NCBI RefSeq assembly: GCF_033898525.1
Contig: NZ_JAXAFJ010000001.1
Span: forward strand, 248,001-312,000
DNA from: Flaviflagellibacter rhizophilus
GTDB lineage: Bacteria; Pseudomonadota; Alphaproteobacteria; Rhizobiales; Methylopilaceae
DNA: 64,000 nucleotides
Reading direction: 5' to 3'
Shown: positions 9,545 to 19,216 of the stretch, one piece after another
How positions within the stretch are numbered: the first letter of the stretch is position 1
Layout of the letters: each line of letters starts with the position of its first letter
Notes under the pieces: model-generated
What the model was told of the DNA's origin: nothing
Seen by the model: the letters and a program-made list of their open reading frames with translations, nothing else
Databases searched by the model: none
Program-made: the position numbers and the translations under genes

Positions 9545-12247
9545 ATGAGCGCAATTGCAGATATCGGTGAACCAGCGGCGGACAGCCGCGTGACGCCGAT
9601 GATGGCGCAATACATCGAGATCAAGACGGCAAATCCCGACTGCCTCCTGTTCTACAGGATGGGCGATTTCTACGAGCTGTTCTTCGAGGACGCCGAGCAG
9701 GCCAGCCGTGCGCTCGGCATCACGCTCACCAAGCGCGGGAAACATGCGGGCGCCGACATCCCCATGTGCGGCGTGCCGGTCGAGCGCGCCGACGACTACC
9801 TCCAGCGCCTGATTGCGCGCGGCTTTCGCGTGGCGGTGTGCGAACAGATCGAGGATCCCGCGGAAGCGAAGAAGCGCGGCGGGAAATCCGTCGTCCGCCG
9901 CGATGTGGTGCGCCTCGTCACGCCCGGCACCATCACCGAGGATTCACTGCTCGATCCCCGGCGCGCCAATCTCCTGGTGGCGCTGTCCCGCGTGATGAGC
10001 GGCGAGACGGGAGCCGTCTTTGGACTGGCCGCGCTCGACATCTCGACGGGCGCCTTCACCGTCAGCGAGGCCAGCACGGCCAGCCTTGCGGCGGAGCTTG
10101 CCCGGCTCGACCCTGCCGAGACTGTGGTGCCCGAGACCATGCTGGAGGAGCCGGCACTGGCCGAACTGCTCCGTGCGTCCGGCGTGCCCCTCAGCCCGGC
10201 TGCGCGAGACATCTGCGACGGCGCGACCGCCGCCCGCCGGCTCGGCGACGTCTTTGGCACCGCCACTGTGGATGGCTTCGGCGGGCTGAGCCGCCCGGAG
10301 CTCTGCGCGGCCGCCCTCGCTGCCAGCTATGTGGCGCGCAGCCAGCGACAGGCGCAGCCGCCGCTGTCGGTGCCCCGCCGGTCCGGGAGCGGCGACTATC
10401 TCGAGATCGACGCCGCGACTCGCGCAAGCCTGGAACTGGTGCGCACGCTTTCCGGCGAGCGCAGCGGCAGCCTGCTTCATGCGGTGGACCGCACCGCCAC
10501 GGCCGGCGGAGGACGCCTTCTTGCCGAACGGTTGGCCAGTCCGCTGACCTGCCCCGATGCCATCGCGGCGCGCCTCGACGCGGTGCAAGCGCTGAAGGAG
10601 GATGGCGGGCTCCGCGCCGACATCCGCTCCATCCTGAAGGCGGCTCCCGATCTTTCGCGGTCGGTGCAGCGGCTCGCATTCGGGCGCGGAGGACCACGCG
10701 ATCTGGCCTGCGTGCGCGACGGCCTCCTGTCCGCCGACGCGCTCGCCCAAAGGCTTGCGGGCGTCGAGCTTCCCGCCGCGCTGGCGAACGTCAGCGGCCG
10801 CCTTGCGGCTCCCGCGCCCGCGCTTGCAGCCATGCTGCGCGACTCGCTGGCGGATGACCTTCCGCTCCGCACCCACGACGGCGGCTTCGTGCGGGCCGGG
10901 CACGATCCCGAACTGGATGCCCAACGTGCGCTGCGCGACGATTCCCGTCGCGTGATCGCCGGCATGCAGGCGCGCTACGCGGAGGAAACCGGCAACCGCA
11001 CGCTGCGGATCAAGCACACCAACTTCCTCGGCTATTTCGTGGAGGTTCCGGCGGCGGCAGGCGAAGCCCTGCGCCTCGCGCCCTGGAACGCCACCTTCGT
11101 GCCCCGGCAGACGCTGCAGGGAGCCATGCGGTTCTCGACGGTGGAGCTGTCCGATCTTGAAACGCGCATCGCCGCCGCCGCCGACCGCGCGCTGGCGCGT
11201 GAGCTCGCCGTCTTCGGCGAACTGTGCGCCGCCATCCAGCAGCATGGCGATGTTCTGGCGGGTGTCGCGGATGCGCTGGCCGAACTCGACGTCGCGGCGG
11301 CGCTCGCGGAGCTGGCATCCGAGCAGCTGTTCGCGAGGCCGCGCGTGGACCGCTCGCTGGCCTTCGATATCAAGGGCGGGCGTCATCCGGTGGTTGAACA
11401 GGCGCTGGCCGGGGCCGCCTTCATCCCCAACGATTGCTGCCTCTCATCCAGCGATGCGGCGGCCGGCAAGATCTGGCTGGTGACTGGCCCGAACATGGGC
11501 GGCAAATCCACCTTCCTCCGGCAGAATGCGCTGATCGCGATCCTCGCGCAGGCCGGCAGCTTCGTTCCGGCGGCGGAGGCGCATATCGGCACGGTCGACC
11601 GCCTCTTCAGCCGCGTGGGCGCGGCCGACGATCTGGCGCGCGGGCGCTCCACCTTCATGGTGGAGATGGTGGAGACCGCCGCCATTCTGAACCAGGCCGG
11701 CGAGCGCTCGCTGGTCATCCTCGACGAGATCGGACGCGGCACCTCGACCTTCGACGGCCTGTCCATCGCCTGGGCGGCGGTCGAGCACCTGCACGGCACC
11801 AATCGCTGCCGGGCCCTGTTCGCCACCCATTTCCACGAGCTGACCCAGCTTGAAAGCCGGCTGGAACGGCTCATGAACGTCACCATGCGCGTGGCGGAAT
11901 GGAAAGGCGAAGTCGTCTTCCTGCACGAGGTCGCGCCCGGCGCGGCGGACCGCTCCTACGGCATCCAGGTCGCGAAGCTGGCCGGCCTCCCCGCGCCGGT
12001 CGTGCGGCGCGCGCGATCCATCCTGGGCGAACTGGAGGGCGCGGAGCGTGGCCGGCCCCGGCGTTCGGTGCTGGAAGACCTTCCACTGTTCGCCACGGCC
12101 GCCTCCATCCCGCAGGCCGAGAGCGAGCCGGAGCCCACCATGGATCCACTTGCCGAGGCGCTGGATGCGCTGGACCCCGACGCCCTGACCCCGCGCGCCG
12201 CACTCGACGCCCTTTATGCGCTGAAGGCGCTACGGACCCCGGGCTAA
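9545..12247 (+). CDS. mutS: DNA mismatch repair protein MutS
   Basis: 900 aa, full-length MutS I. The mismatch-reading motif FYE (42-44, in GDFYELFF) is present in the N-terminal domain. The C-terminal ABC-type ATPase has Walker A TGPNMGGKST (about 647-656), Walker B LVILDEIGRGTSTFDG and the ATHFHEL switch. After the ATPase a short acidic/proline tail follows. It binds mismatches as a dimer and recruits MutL. Starts 63 bases after olsB and lies 42 bases ahead of glnD. Confidence 0.98.
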   Translation: MSAIADIGEPAADSRVTPMMAQYIEIKTANPDCLLFYRMGDFYELFFEDAEQASRALGITLTKRGKHAGADIPMCGVPVERADDYLQRLIARGFRVAVCEQIEDPAEAKKRGGKSVVRRDVVRLVTPGTITEDSLLDPRRANLLVALSRVMSGETGAVFGLAALDISTGAFTVSEASTASLAAELARLDPAETVVPETMLEEPALAELLRASGVPLSPAARDICDGATAARRLGDVFGTATVDGFGGLSRPELCAAALAASYVARSQRQAQPPLSVPRRSGSGDYLEIDAATRASLELVRTLSGERSGSLLHAVDRTATAGGGRLLAERLASPLTCPDAIAARLDAVQALKEDGGLRADIRSILKAAPDLSRSVQRLAFGRGGPRDLACVRDGLLSADALAQRLAGVELPAALANVSGRLAAPAPALAAMLRDSLADDLPLRTHDGGFVRAGHDPELDAQRALRDDSRRVIAGMQARYAEETGNRTLRIKHTNFLGYFVEVPAAAGEALRLAPWNATFVPRQTLQGAMRFSTVELSDLETRIAAAADRALARELAVFGELCAAIQQHGDVLAGVADALAELDVAAALAELASEQLFARPRVDRSLAFDIKGGRHPVVEQALAGAAFIPNDCCLSSSDAAAGKIWLVTGPNMGGKSTFLRQNALIAILAQAGSFVPAAEAHIGTVDRLFSRVGAADDLARGRSTFMVEMVETAAILNQAGERSLVILDEIGRGTSTFDGLSIAWAAVEHLHGTNRCRALFATHFHELTQLESRLERLMNVTMRVAEWKGEVVFLHEVAPGAADRSYGIQVAKLAGLPAPVVRRARSILGELEGAERGRPRRSVLEDLPLFATAASIPQAESEPEPTMDPLAEALDALDPDALTPRAALDALYALKALRTPG

Positions 12248-12289
12248 GCCCCTGTTCGCAACCGGGGCGCACCGCTACAATCACGGGCG

Positions 12290-15094
12290 ATGAACCTTGC
12301 CCTCCGCAATCTTCCTGCACCCGACTTTCCCGAGATCATCGACCGGGCGCAGCTCGACCGTGACTTGGATGCAATCGTTTCGGCGCACAGCGACCGCAAA
12401 CAACGCGACGCGGCCATCAAGCAGAGGCTGAAGGAAGAGCTGGCGCGCGGCCGCGAGACGGCACGACTCTGGCTGGCGGAGAACGCCCATGGGCGGCTGT
12501 GCGCTCAGCATATCTCCCTGCAGATGGACGAGGTGATCCGCGCTTTGCACGGCTATGTGCTGCGCCACGTGCACCCCGCCCGTGAGAACGCCGCCGCCAG
12601 CGAGCGGCTCGCCGTCATCGCGGTTGGCGGCTATGGCCGGGGCCTGCTCGCGCCGGGCTCCGACATCGACCTCCTGTTCCTGTCGCCGAACGACACCACG
12701 GCCTGGGGGCATGCCGTGGTCGAGGCCATGCTCTATGTGCTCTGGGATCTCGGTCTCAAGATCGGCCATTCCGTACGTGGGCTGGACGAGTGCATCCGCC
12801 AGTCGCGCGCCGACATCACCATCCGCACCTCGGTGCTGGAGGCACGCGCGATCTGCGGCGACATGGAACTGGCCGACGTGCTGGCCGTGCGCTTCGACAA
12901 GGAGATCGTGCAGGGAACGGAGCTAGAATTCGTCAGCGCCAAGCTGGCCGAACGGGACGAGCGCTACCGCCGCACCGAGACCTCGCGCTACGTGGTGGAG
13001 CCAAACGTCAAAGAGGGCAAAGGCGGCCTGCGCGACCTGCACACGCTGTTCTGGATCGCAAAATACGTCTACCGCGTCCGCGAGGTGAACGACCTTGTGG
13101 CGGCGGGGCTCTATTCCCGCTCCGAGCTGGCAATGTTCCTGAAGGCAGAGGACTTCCTCTGGGCGGTGCGCTGCCACCTCCATTTCGTAACCGGCCGCGC
13201 GGAAGACCGCCTGAGCTTCGACCTGCAGCCGGAAATCGCCTCCCGCCTCGGCTATCAGGTGCATCCCGGACTTTCGCCGGTCGAGCGCTTCATGAAGCAC
13301 TACTTCCTGGTGGCGAAGAATGTCGGAGACCTGACGGCCATCGTCTGCGCCGCGCTGGAACAGCGCCATGCGAAGAAGCCCGCGAAGCTCGATCGCCTGC
13401 TGCGCCCGTGGAAGCACCCGAAGCCGAAGCAACTGGAAACGCCCGACTTCATGGTGGCGGGCGACCGCCTGACCGTGAAGGACGCGGAGGTGTTCGAGCG
13501 CGATCCCGTAAACCTGCTGCGCATCTTCCACATCGCCGACCGACACGATCTTGCGCTGCACCCGGATGCTTCACGGCTGATCACGCGGTCGCTCAAGCTG
13601 GTGGACCGCCGCCTTCGCGAGGACCGCGAAGCGAACCGCCTGTTCCTGGAGATCCTGACCTCGCACAACGCGCCCGAAACCGTGCTGCGCCGCATGAACG
13701 AGACGGGCGTGCTGGGCCGCTTCATCCCCGAATTCGGCAAGGTCGTCGGGATGATGCAGTTCAACATGTACCACCACTACACGGTGGACGAGCACCTGAT
13801 CCGCTCCGTGGGCGTGCTGGCGGAAATGGAGAGCGGGCACCTCAGCGAGGAACACCCGCTCGCGAATTCCGTGCTGCCGGAGATCACGAGCCGCACCCTC
13901 CTCTACGTTGCGGTGCTGATGCACGACGTGGCGAAGGGCCGTCCGGAGGACCATTCGATTGCCGGGGCGCGCGTGATGCGCAAGGTCGGGCCGCGGCTTG
14001 GGCTGTCGGCGGCGGACACCGAAACGGCGGCTTGGCTGATCGAGAACCACCTGCTGATGTCGAACACCGCGCAATCGCGCGACACCTCCGACAGCGGAAC
14101 CGTGCAGGCTTTCGCGGCGAAGGTGCAGACGCTCGAACGGCTCAAGATGCTGCTGGTGCTGACGGTCGCCGACGTGAAGGCCGTCGGGCCCGGCGTCTGG
14201 ACGGCGTGGAAGGGGCAGCTTCTCCGCACGCTCTATTGGGAAGCCGAGCTTGTGCTGGCCGGCGGCCATTCGACCGCGAACCGCAGCGAGCGTGTCGCGG
14301 CCGCGAAGGGCGCCACGCGCGCCGCGCTGCCGGACTGGTCGGACGATGAGTACGAGGCCTATGCCGGCCGGCATTATCCGCCCTATTGGCTGAAGGTGGA
14401 GCCCGAGCGGCGGGTGGCCCATGCCCGCTTTCTAAAGCAGGCGGCCGCAGCAGAACGCTGGCTGGCCACGGAATTCACGACCCATGCGGCGCATGGCGTG
14501 ACGGAAATCACCGTTCTGGCGCAGGACCATCCGCGCCTCCTGGCGGTGATCGCGGGCGCCTGCGCGGCCACGGGGGCCAACATCGTGGATGCCTACATCA
14601 ACACGACGACCGATGGCATGGCGCTGGACTCGATCTTCATCGACCGCGCCTTCGCCGACGAGGAGGACGAGCGGCGGCGCGCCGCACGCGTGGCCAAGAC
14701 CATCGAGCAGGCCTTGCGCGGCGATGTGTGGCTGACCGACGCCATGCAGAAGAAGGCCGAGCAGCGGCACCGGCGGACCCGCGCCTTCGACGTGGAGCCG
14801 CAGGTCATCGTCGCCAATGAATGGTCGAACCGCTACACCGTCATCGAGGTTTCCGGGCTGGACCGGCCCGGCCTCCTCTATGAACTGACGGCAGGCGTGG
14901 CGAGGCTGAACCTCAACATCGCCTCCGCTCACATCGTCACCTTCGGCGAAAAGGCGGTGGACGTGTTCTACGTGACCGACCTGACCGGATCCAAGATCAC
15001 GAGCCTTGATCGCCAAGAAGCCATCCGCAAGACATTGATCGAAGTCTTGGACACACCCACGGCAAAACCTGCCGCCGTGCCCGTGAATGCCTGA
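12290..15094 (+). CDS. glnD: Bifunctional [protein-PII] uridylyltransferase/uridylyl-removing enzyme
   Basis: 934 aa. GlnD senses glutamine and adds or removes UMP on PII proteins, setting the nitrogen response. Visible domains are a nucleotidyltransferase with GGYGRG (113-118) and SDIDL (124-128), a GlnE-like linker, an HD hydrolase with HDVAKG (His545-Asp546), and two C-terminal ACT domains near 740-820 (ITVLAQDHPRLL) and 848-925 (YTVIEVSGLDRPGLL). All catalytic motifs are intact. The mutS-glnD order is usual in rhizobia. Confidence 0.97.
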   Translation: MNLALRNLPAPDFPEIIDRAQLDRDLDAIVSAHSDRKQRDAAIKQRLKEELARGRETARLWLAENAHGRLCAQHISLQMDEVIRALHGYVLRHVHPARENAAASERLAVIAVGGYGRGLLAPGSDIDLLFLSPNDTTAWGHAVVEAMLYVLWDLGLKIGHSVRGLDECIRQSRADITIRTSVLEARAICGDMELADVLAVRFDKEIVQGTELEFVSAKLAERDERYRRTETSRYVVEPNVKEGKGGLRDLHTLFWIAKYVYRVREVNDLVAAGLYSRSELAMFLKAEDFLWAVRCHLHFVTGRAEDRLSFDLQPEIASRLGYQVHPGLSPVERFMKHYFLVAKNVGDLTAIVCAALEQRHAKKPAKLDRLLRPWKHPKPKQLETPDFMVAGDRLTVKDAEVFERDPVNLLRIFHIADRHDLALHPDASRLITRSLKLVDRRLREDREANRLFLEILTSHNAPETVLRRMNETGVLGRFIPEFGKVVGMMQFNMYHHYTVDEHLIRSVGVLAEMESGHLSEEHPLANSVLPEITSRTLLYVAVLMHDVAKGRPEDHSIAGARVMRKVGPRLGLSAADTETAAWLIENHLLMSNTAQSRDTSDSGTVQAFAAKVQTLERLKMLLVLTVADVKAVGPGVWTAWKGQLLRTLYWEAELVLAGGHSTANRSERVAAAKGATRAALPDWSDDEYEAYAGRHYPPYWLKVEPERRVAHARFLKQAAAAERWLATEFTTHAAHGVTEITVLAQDHPRLLAVIAGACAATGANIVDAYINTTTDGMALDSIFIDRAFADEEDERRRAARVAKTIEQALRGDVWLTDAMQKKAEQRHRRTRAFDVEPQVIVANEWSNRYTVIEVSGLDRPGLLYELTAGVARLNLNIASAHIVTFGEKAVDVFYVTDLTGSKITSLDRQEAIRKTLIEVLDTPTAKPAAVPVNA

Positions 15095-15167
15095 ACATCG
15101 GAAGCTGTAAACGGGCGGTTAACTCTGCTCGTGCATAGGCTTGCGGCTGAACCCCGCGAGATTTCCG

Positions 15168-17294
15168 ATGTCAGATGCAGTTCCGCGTCAGCCCAGGCCC
15201 GATCAGGCCGCGGAATTGGCCGACCTGTTGGCGGCACAACAGCGCGCGGAACTTGCCATCCAGCAGGCCGAACGGGCGGAAGGCCGCCTTCGGGCCGCGC
15301 TGGAGATATTGCCCCAGGGCATCGTCTTCCTTGATGCCGAAGGCCGCTACATCCTCTGGAACAAGAAATACGAGGAACTGTATTCGGGGACGGCCGACCT
15401 CTTCCGCACCGGCGAGCGGCTGGAGGATACGCTGCGCGTAGGGGTGACCCGCGGCAATTACCCGGAAGCGGTGGGCCGCGAGGAGGCGTGGATCGCGGAG
15501 CGGATGCTCCATCTCAGCAGCGCCAGTGGTCGCCACGAGCAGCGCACGTCCGAAGGGCGGCACCTCCTGATCGAAGAACGCCGAACCCCTGAGGGAGACA
15601 TCATCGGCCTGCGCATAGACGTGACCGAGATGAAGCAGCGCGAGGAATCATTCCGCCTGCTGTTCCAGGCCAATCCCGTTCCGATGTTCGTCCACCATCT
15701 GGAGACGGATGCCATCCTTGCGGCCAATGAAGCGGCCGTGGCGCATTATGGCTATGCGGAGACATCCCTTCTCAAGATGCGGCTTGGAGATCTGCGGACG
15801 GACGCCCCGAGCCACGCCGTACGACGCTACAGCGCCGATCTTCAGGGCGCGCCCGAGCACCATTGCAAGGCCAGCGGCGAGCCGATCACCGTCTGCATCT
15901 ATGCCCGCGCGCTCACCTATGACGGACAACCGGCCGCGCTTGTCAGCGTGGTCGACGTCACCGAGCGCGAGCGCGTCGAGAGCCGGATCGCGCATATGGC
16001 GCATCATGACGCACTGACGGACCTTCCGAACCGGGTGCTGTTCCGCGAACGCATCGAATACGAGCTTCGCCGTCGCGCCGGCACGGGGCTGACAGCCGTG
16101 TTCTGCCTCGACCTCGACAACTTCAAGGCCGTGAACGACGCGCTCGGACACCCCACGGGCGACAAGCTGTTGCAGCAGGTATCCCAGCGCCTCCTGAACG
16201 AGGTGTGCAAGGGCGATACCGTGGCGCGGCTTGGAGGCGACGAGTTCGCGGTCCTGCGACCCGACATGCCGGATGCCGCCACCGCAGCGGCGCTTGCAAC
16301 ACGGCTGATCCAGGCCATCGGCGCGCCCTACGAAATCGACGATCACACCGTTTCCGTCGGACTCTCCATCGGCATCGCCCTTGGGCCACCGGATGGGGCA
16401 ACCTGCGAAGCGCTGGTCAAGAGCGCGGATCTGGCCCTTTACCGTGCCAAGACGGACGGGCGCGGCACCTTCTGCTTCTTCGAACCGGAGATGGACGCGC
16501 GCCTGCAGCGCCGTCGCCGGTTGGAACTGGATCTGCGCGCCGCCCTCGCGGCCGAGGCCATCGAGGTGCATTACCAGCCGCTGCTCAACCTCCGAACCGG
16601 AGCGATTTCCGGCTTCGAAGCGCTGGTGCGGTGGCCACATGCCGAGGGAGACGTCTCGCCGGGCGAGTTCATCCCCATCGCCGAGGAAAGCGGCCTCATC
16701 TACGCGCTCGGCACCTATGTGCTGCGTCGGGCATGCCGCGATGCAAGCCAGTGGCCCTCCGATGTGAAGGTCGCGGTGAACCTGTCAGCGCTGCAGTTCC
16801 GGCACGGCGACCTCGTAGCGACCGTGCAGTCCGCGCTTGCCGCGGCGGGAATATCGCCGCAGAGGCTGGATCTTGAAATCACCGAGGCGCTGGTGCTGGA
16901 CCGCAGCGAGCGGGTGCTGAACACGCTGCGGACCCTGCGCGGCATGGGGATCGGCATCTCGATGGACGATTTCGGGACGGGATATTCCTCCCTGAGCTAT
17001 CTGCGCTCGTTCCCCTTCGACAAGATCAAGATCGATCGGTCCTTCGTGACCAATCTCAACGAGAACACGGATTCCCAGGCCATTGTCCGGGCGATCCTGA
17101 GCCTGGGCAACAGCCTCGGCATCGCCATCACGGCAGAAGGTGTCGAGACGGAACTGGACCTTGCCTGCCTGCAGGCCGAAGGGTGCCTGGAGGCGCAAGG
17201 CTTCCTGTTCGCCAAGGCGCAGCCCGCATCGGCTGTTGCCGCCATGCTTCTTGGAGAAGGCGAGGCGCCGCCGAGGGCCGGCAGCGCCGCCTGA
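15168..17294 (+). CDS. PAS-PAS-GGDEF-EAL bifunctional cyclic-di-GMP enzyme
   Basis: 708 aa from ATG 15168; a TTG nine codons upstream is a weaker alternative. No membrane segment is visible, so it is probably cytoplasmic. Order: short coiled coil (15-45), PAS (about 48-155), second PAS (about 165-275), GGDEF domain and EAL domain. GGDEF is intact at 356-360 and EAL at 484-486; the EAL metal and lysine motifs DDFGTGYSSL, KIDRSF and EGVE are also present, so both synthesis and breakdown of c-di-GMP are possible. The product-inhibition RxxD site is lost: the position before VARLGGDEF reads CKGD. Confidence 0.92.
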   Translation: MSDAVPRQPRPDQAAELADLLAAQQRAELAIQQAERAEGRLRAALEILPQGIVFLDAEGRYILWNKKYEELYSGTADLFRTGERLEDTLRVGVTRGNYPEAVGREEAWIAERMLHLSSASGRHEQRTSEGRHLLIEERRTPEGDIIGLRIDVTEMKQREESFRLLFQANPVPMFVHHLETDAILAANEAAVAHYGYAETSLLKMRLGDLRTDAPSHAVRRYSADLQGAPEHHCKASGEPITVCIYARALTYDGQPAALVSVVDVTERERVESRIAHMAHHDALTDLPNRVLFRERIEYELRRRAGTGLTAVFCLDLDNFKAVNDALGHPTGDKLLQQVSQRLLNEVCKGDTVARLGGDEFAVLRPDMPDAATAAALATRLIQAIGAPYEIDDHTVSVGLSIGIALGPPDGATCEALVKSADLALYRAKTDGRGTFCFFEPEMDARLQRRRRLELDLRAALAAEAIEVHYQPLLNLRTGAISGFEALVRWPHAEGDVSPGEFIPIAEESGLIYALGTYVLRRACRDASQWPSDVKVAVNLSALQFRHGDLVATVQSALAAAGISPQRLDLEITEALVLDRSERVLNTLRTLRGMGIGISMDDFGTGYSSLSYLRSFPFDKIKIDRSFVTNLNENTDSQAIVRAILSLGNSLGIAITAEGVETELDLACLQAEGCLEAQGFLFAKAQPASAVAAMLLGEGEAPPRAGSAA

Positions 17295-17311
17295 AGCGGG
17301 ATGCGAAGCGA

Positions 17312-18058
17312 TCAGCGGTAGTAATAGCCCTGCGACTGCTGGCCGTAGGATGCCATCGGCCCCTGATCCTGCATGCCGCCCTGGATGACCACGACCTCCG
17401 TGCCGGTCGGCACGCGCTGGTACAGGTCCACGATGTCCTGCGCGAACATGCGGATGCAGCCGCTGGAGACCGCCGTGCCGATGGTGTTCGGCTCCGTGGT
17501 GCCGTGGATGCGGTACAGCGTGTCGCGATTGCCCTGGAACAGGTAAAGCGCGCGGGAGCCGAGCGGGTTACCGAGGCCGCCTTCCATGCCGCCGGCCCAT
17601 TGCGCATTGCGCTCGGGTTCGCGGGCGATCATGTCGGCGGTGGGCGTCCAGCGCGGCCACATGGCCTTGCGCTTGATGGTTGCGCGGCCATCCCAGGTAA
17701 GACCTTCGCGGCCGACGCCGATGCCGTAGCGCAGCGCGCTGCGGTTCTCCTGGACGAGATAGAGGAAGCGAGCCTGCGTATCGACCACAATGGTGCCGGG
17801 CTGCTCCGGGCCGTTATAGTCCACCACCTGACGCAGGAACTGCGGATGGACATGGGAGATGTCGGTGGCCGGGATCGGGAACTTCTCGTTCGGAAGCGGT
17901 CCATACATGTCCAGCATGTCGGGGTGGTGGTTGTAGGTGGGCAGGCTCGACGTGTGGCGCACATCACGCGTACCATCGGTGACACAGCCGCCGAGCACGA
18001 GCGACACCGCCAAAGCACCAGACACGAAGACGGGACGAAGAAGGGTCTGGAAGGGCAT
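17312..18058 (-). CDS. L,D-transpeptidase (YkuD domain) lipoprotein
   Basis: 248 aa from ATG 18056-18058; the longer frame upstream lacks a signal sequence. Residues 6-25 form a lipoprotein signal ending in LGGC (Cys25). The YkuD catalytic domain spans about 88-225, with His185 in HGTTEP and the nucleophile Cys201 in SSGCIRM. Such enzymes make 3-3 peptidoglycan crosslinks or attach proteins to peptidoglycan in the periplasm. The C-terminus is Gln/Tyr-rich. It is 17 bases from the convergent end of the GGDEF-EAL gene and downstream of ppk2. Confidence 0.9.
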   Translation of the reverse strand: MPFQTLLRPVFVSGALAVSLVLGGCVTDGTRDVRHTSSLPTYNHHPDMLDMYGPLPNEKFPIPATDISHVHPQFLRQVVDYNGPEQPGTIVVDTQARFLYLVQENRSALRYGIGVGREGLTWDGRATIKRKAMWPRWTPTADMIAREPERNAQWAGGMEGGLGNPLGSRALYLFQGNRDTLYRIHGTTEPNTIGTAVSSGCIRMFAQDIVDLYQRVPTGTEVVVIQGGMQDQGPMASYGQQSQGYYYR

Positions 18059-18208
18059 GACTGGCACTCGATCTACGCGTGAGCTGGACAAACGAACGGG
18101 ACGCCCGCTGCATAGCCTTGGAAACGCGCAAGGGCTGTGGCCGATCCGTGGCGGAACCACGGCAGCCCGCCCCTGTGTCAAACCGGCCACAGCGGAGGTA
18201 TCGATCGG

Positions 18209-19159
18209 CTAAATCTGCCCGTTCTTGGTTAAAAAAGTCGCTGCATCCGCGACGATCAAGGGATCGGGCACGCCCACCGCATCCATGTCCTTCCCGTCAT
18301 AATTGACGCCACGCAGCACAGTGCGGATGGCTTCGAGCCGGGCACGGTTCTTGTCGTTGGAGCGGATCACCGTCCACGGCGCGAGGTCGGTGTGGGTGCG
18401 GCGCAGCATGTGCTCGGCCGCCACGGTGTAGGCGTCCCAGAGGGGCAGGCCGTCATAGTCGATGGGCGACAGCTTCCAGCGCTTCAACGGGTCGTGCCGG
18501 CGGTCGAACAGCCGCTTGACCTGCATCTCGCGCCCGACCGTCAGCCAGAGCTTGAAGAGATGAATGCCGTCATCCACCAGCATCTTCTCGACGGTGGGCA
18601 CGTCGCGCATGAAATGCTCGGTCTGCTCGGAGGTCGCGAAGCCCATCACCGGCTCCACCACCGCCCGGTTGTACCAGGAGCGGTCGAACAGCACGATCTC
18701 GCCGGCGGTCGGCATCTGCTCGAGATAGCGCTGGAAGTACCATTGTCCGCGCTCGGTCTCGCTGGGCTTCGACAAGGCCACCACGCGCGCCGAACGTGGG
18801 TTCAGATGCTCCGTGAAGCGCTGGATGGTCCCGCCCTTGCCGGCGCTGTCGCGTCCCTCGAACACGATGACGACGCGCGCACCGGTCTGCTTGGCCCAGT
18901 TCTGCAGCTTCAGCAGCTCGATCTGCATGGCAATCAGCTGCGGCTCGTAGACGTCCTTCTTGAGCTTCTTCTCGTAGGGGAAGCCGCCGCTGGCAAAGGC
19001 ACGGTCCTCGATAACCTTCGGAAGCGCGGGATCGTCCAGATCGACATGAATGCCGTCAATCTCGACATCGGGGCCGGGATAGAGGTCGGCTCCGATATGC
19101 TGGTGATCGCTCTTGGCCGCGCTTCCGTCACGCGAGTTGGTGGCTTCAAGGTGTTTCAA
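18209..19159 (-). CDS. ppk2: Polyphosphate kinase 2 (PPK2)
   Basis: 316 aa starting at TTG 19159, chosen because GGGGAG lies five bases upstream; another TTG at 19198 has no ribosome site. PPK2 uses polyphosphate to phosphorylate nucleotides. Key motifs are Walker A EGRDSAGKGG (101-110), FDRSWYNR (158-165) as Walker B, and an RRHDPLKRWK lid segment. One PPK2 domain and this length fit class I enzymes that make NTP from NDP. The L,D-transpeptidase gene lies 150 bases downstream on the same strand. Confidence 0.92.
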   Translation of the reverse strand: MKHLEATNSRDGSAAKSDHQHIGADLYPGPDVEIDGIHVDLDDPALPKVIEDRAFASGGFPYEKKLKKDVYEPQLIAMQIELLKLQNWAKQTGARVVIVFEGRDSAGKGGTIQRFTEHLNPRSARVVALSKPSETERGQWYFQRYLEQMPTAGEIVLFDRSWYNRAVVEPVMGFATSEQTEHFMRDVPTVEKMLVDDGIHLFKLWLTVGREMQVKRLFDRRHDPLKRWKLSPIDYDGLPLWDAYTVAAEHMLRRTHTDLAPWTVIRSNDKNRARLEAIRTVLRGVNYDGKDMDAVGVPDPLIVADAATFLTKNGQI

Positions 19160-19216
19160 GGCTGCTCCCCGGGATTTCTCCCCCTTACAACGTTCCAAGC
19201 AGGACGAAGTGCCGCC

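Noticed and set aside
9944..11386. 480-codon open frame on the minus strand
   Set aside because: Complement of mutS without any recognisable motif.
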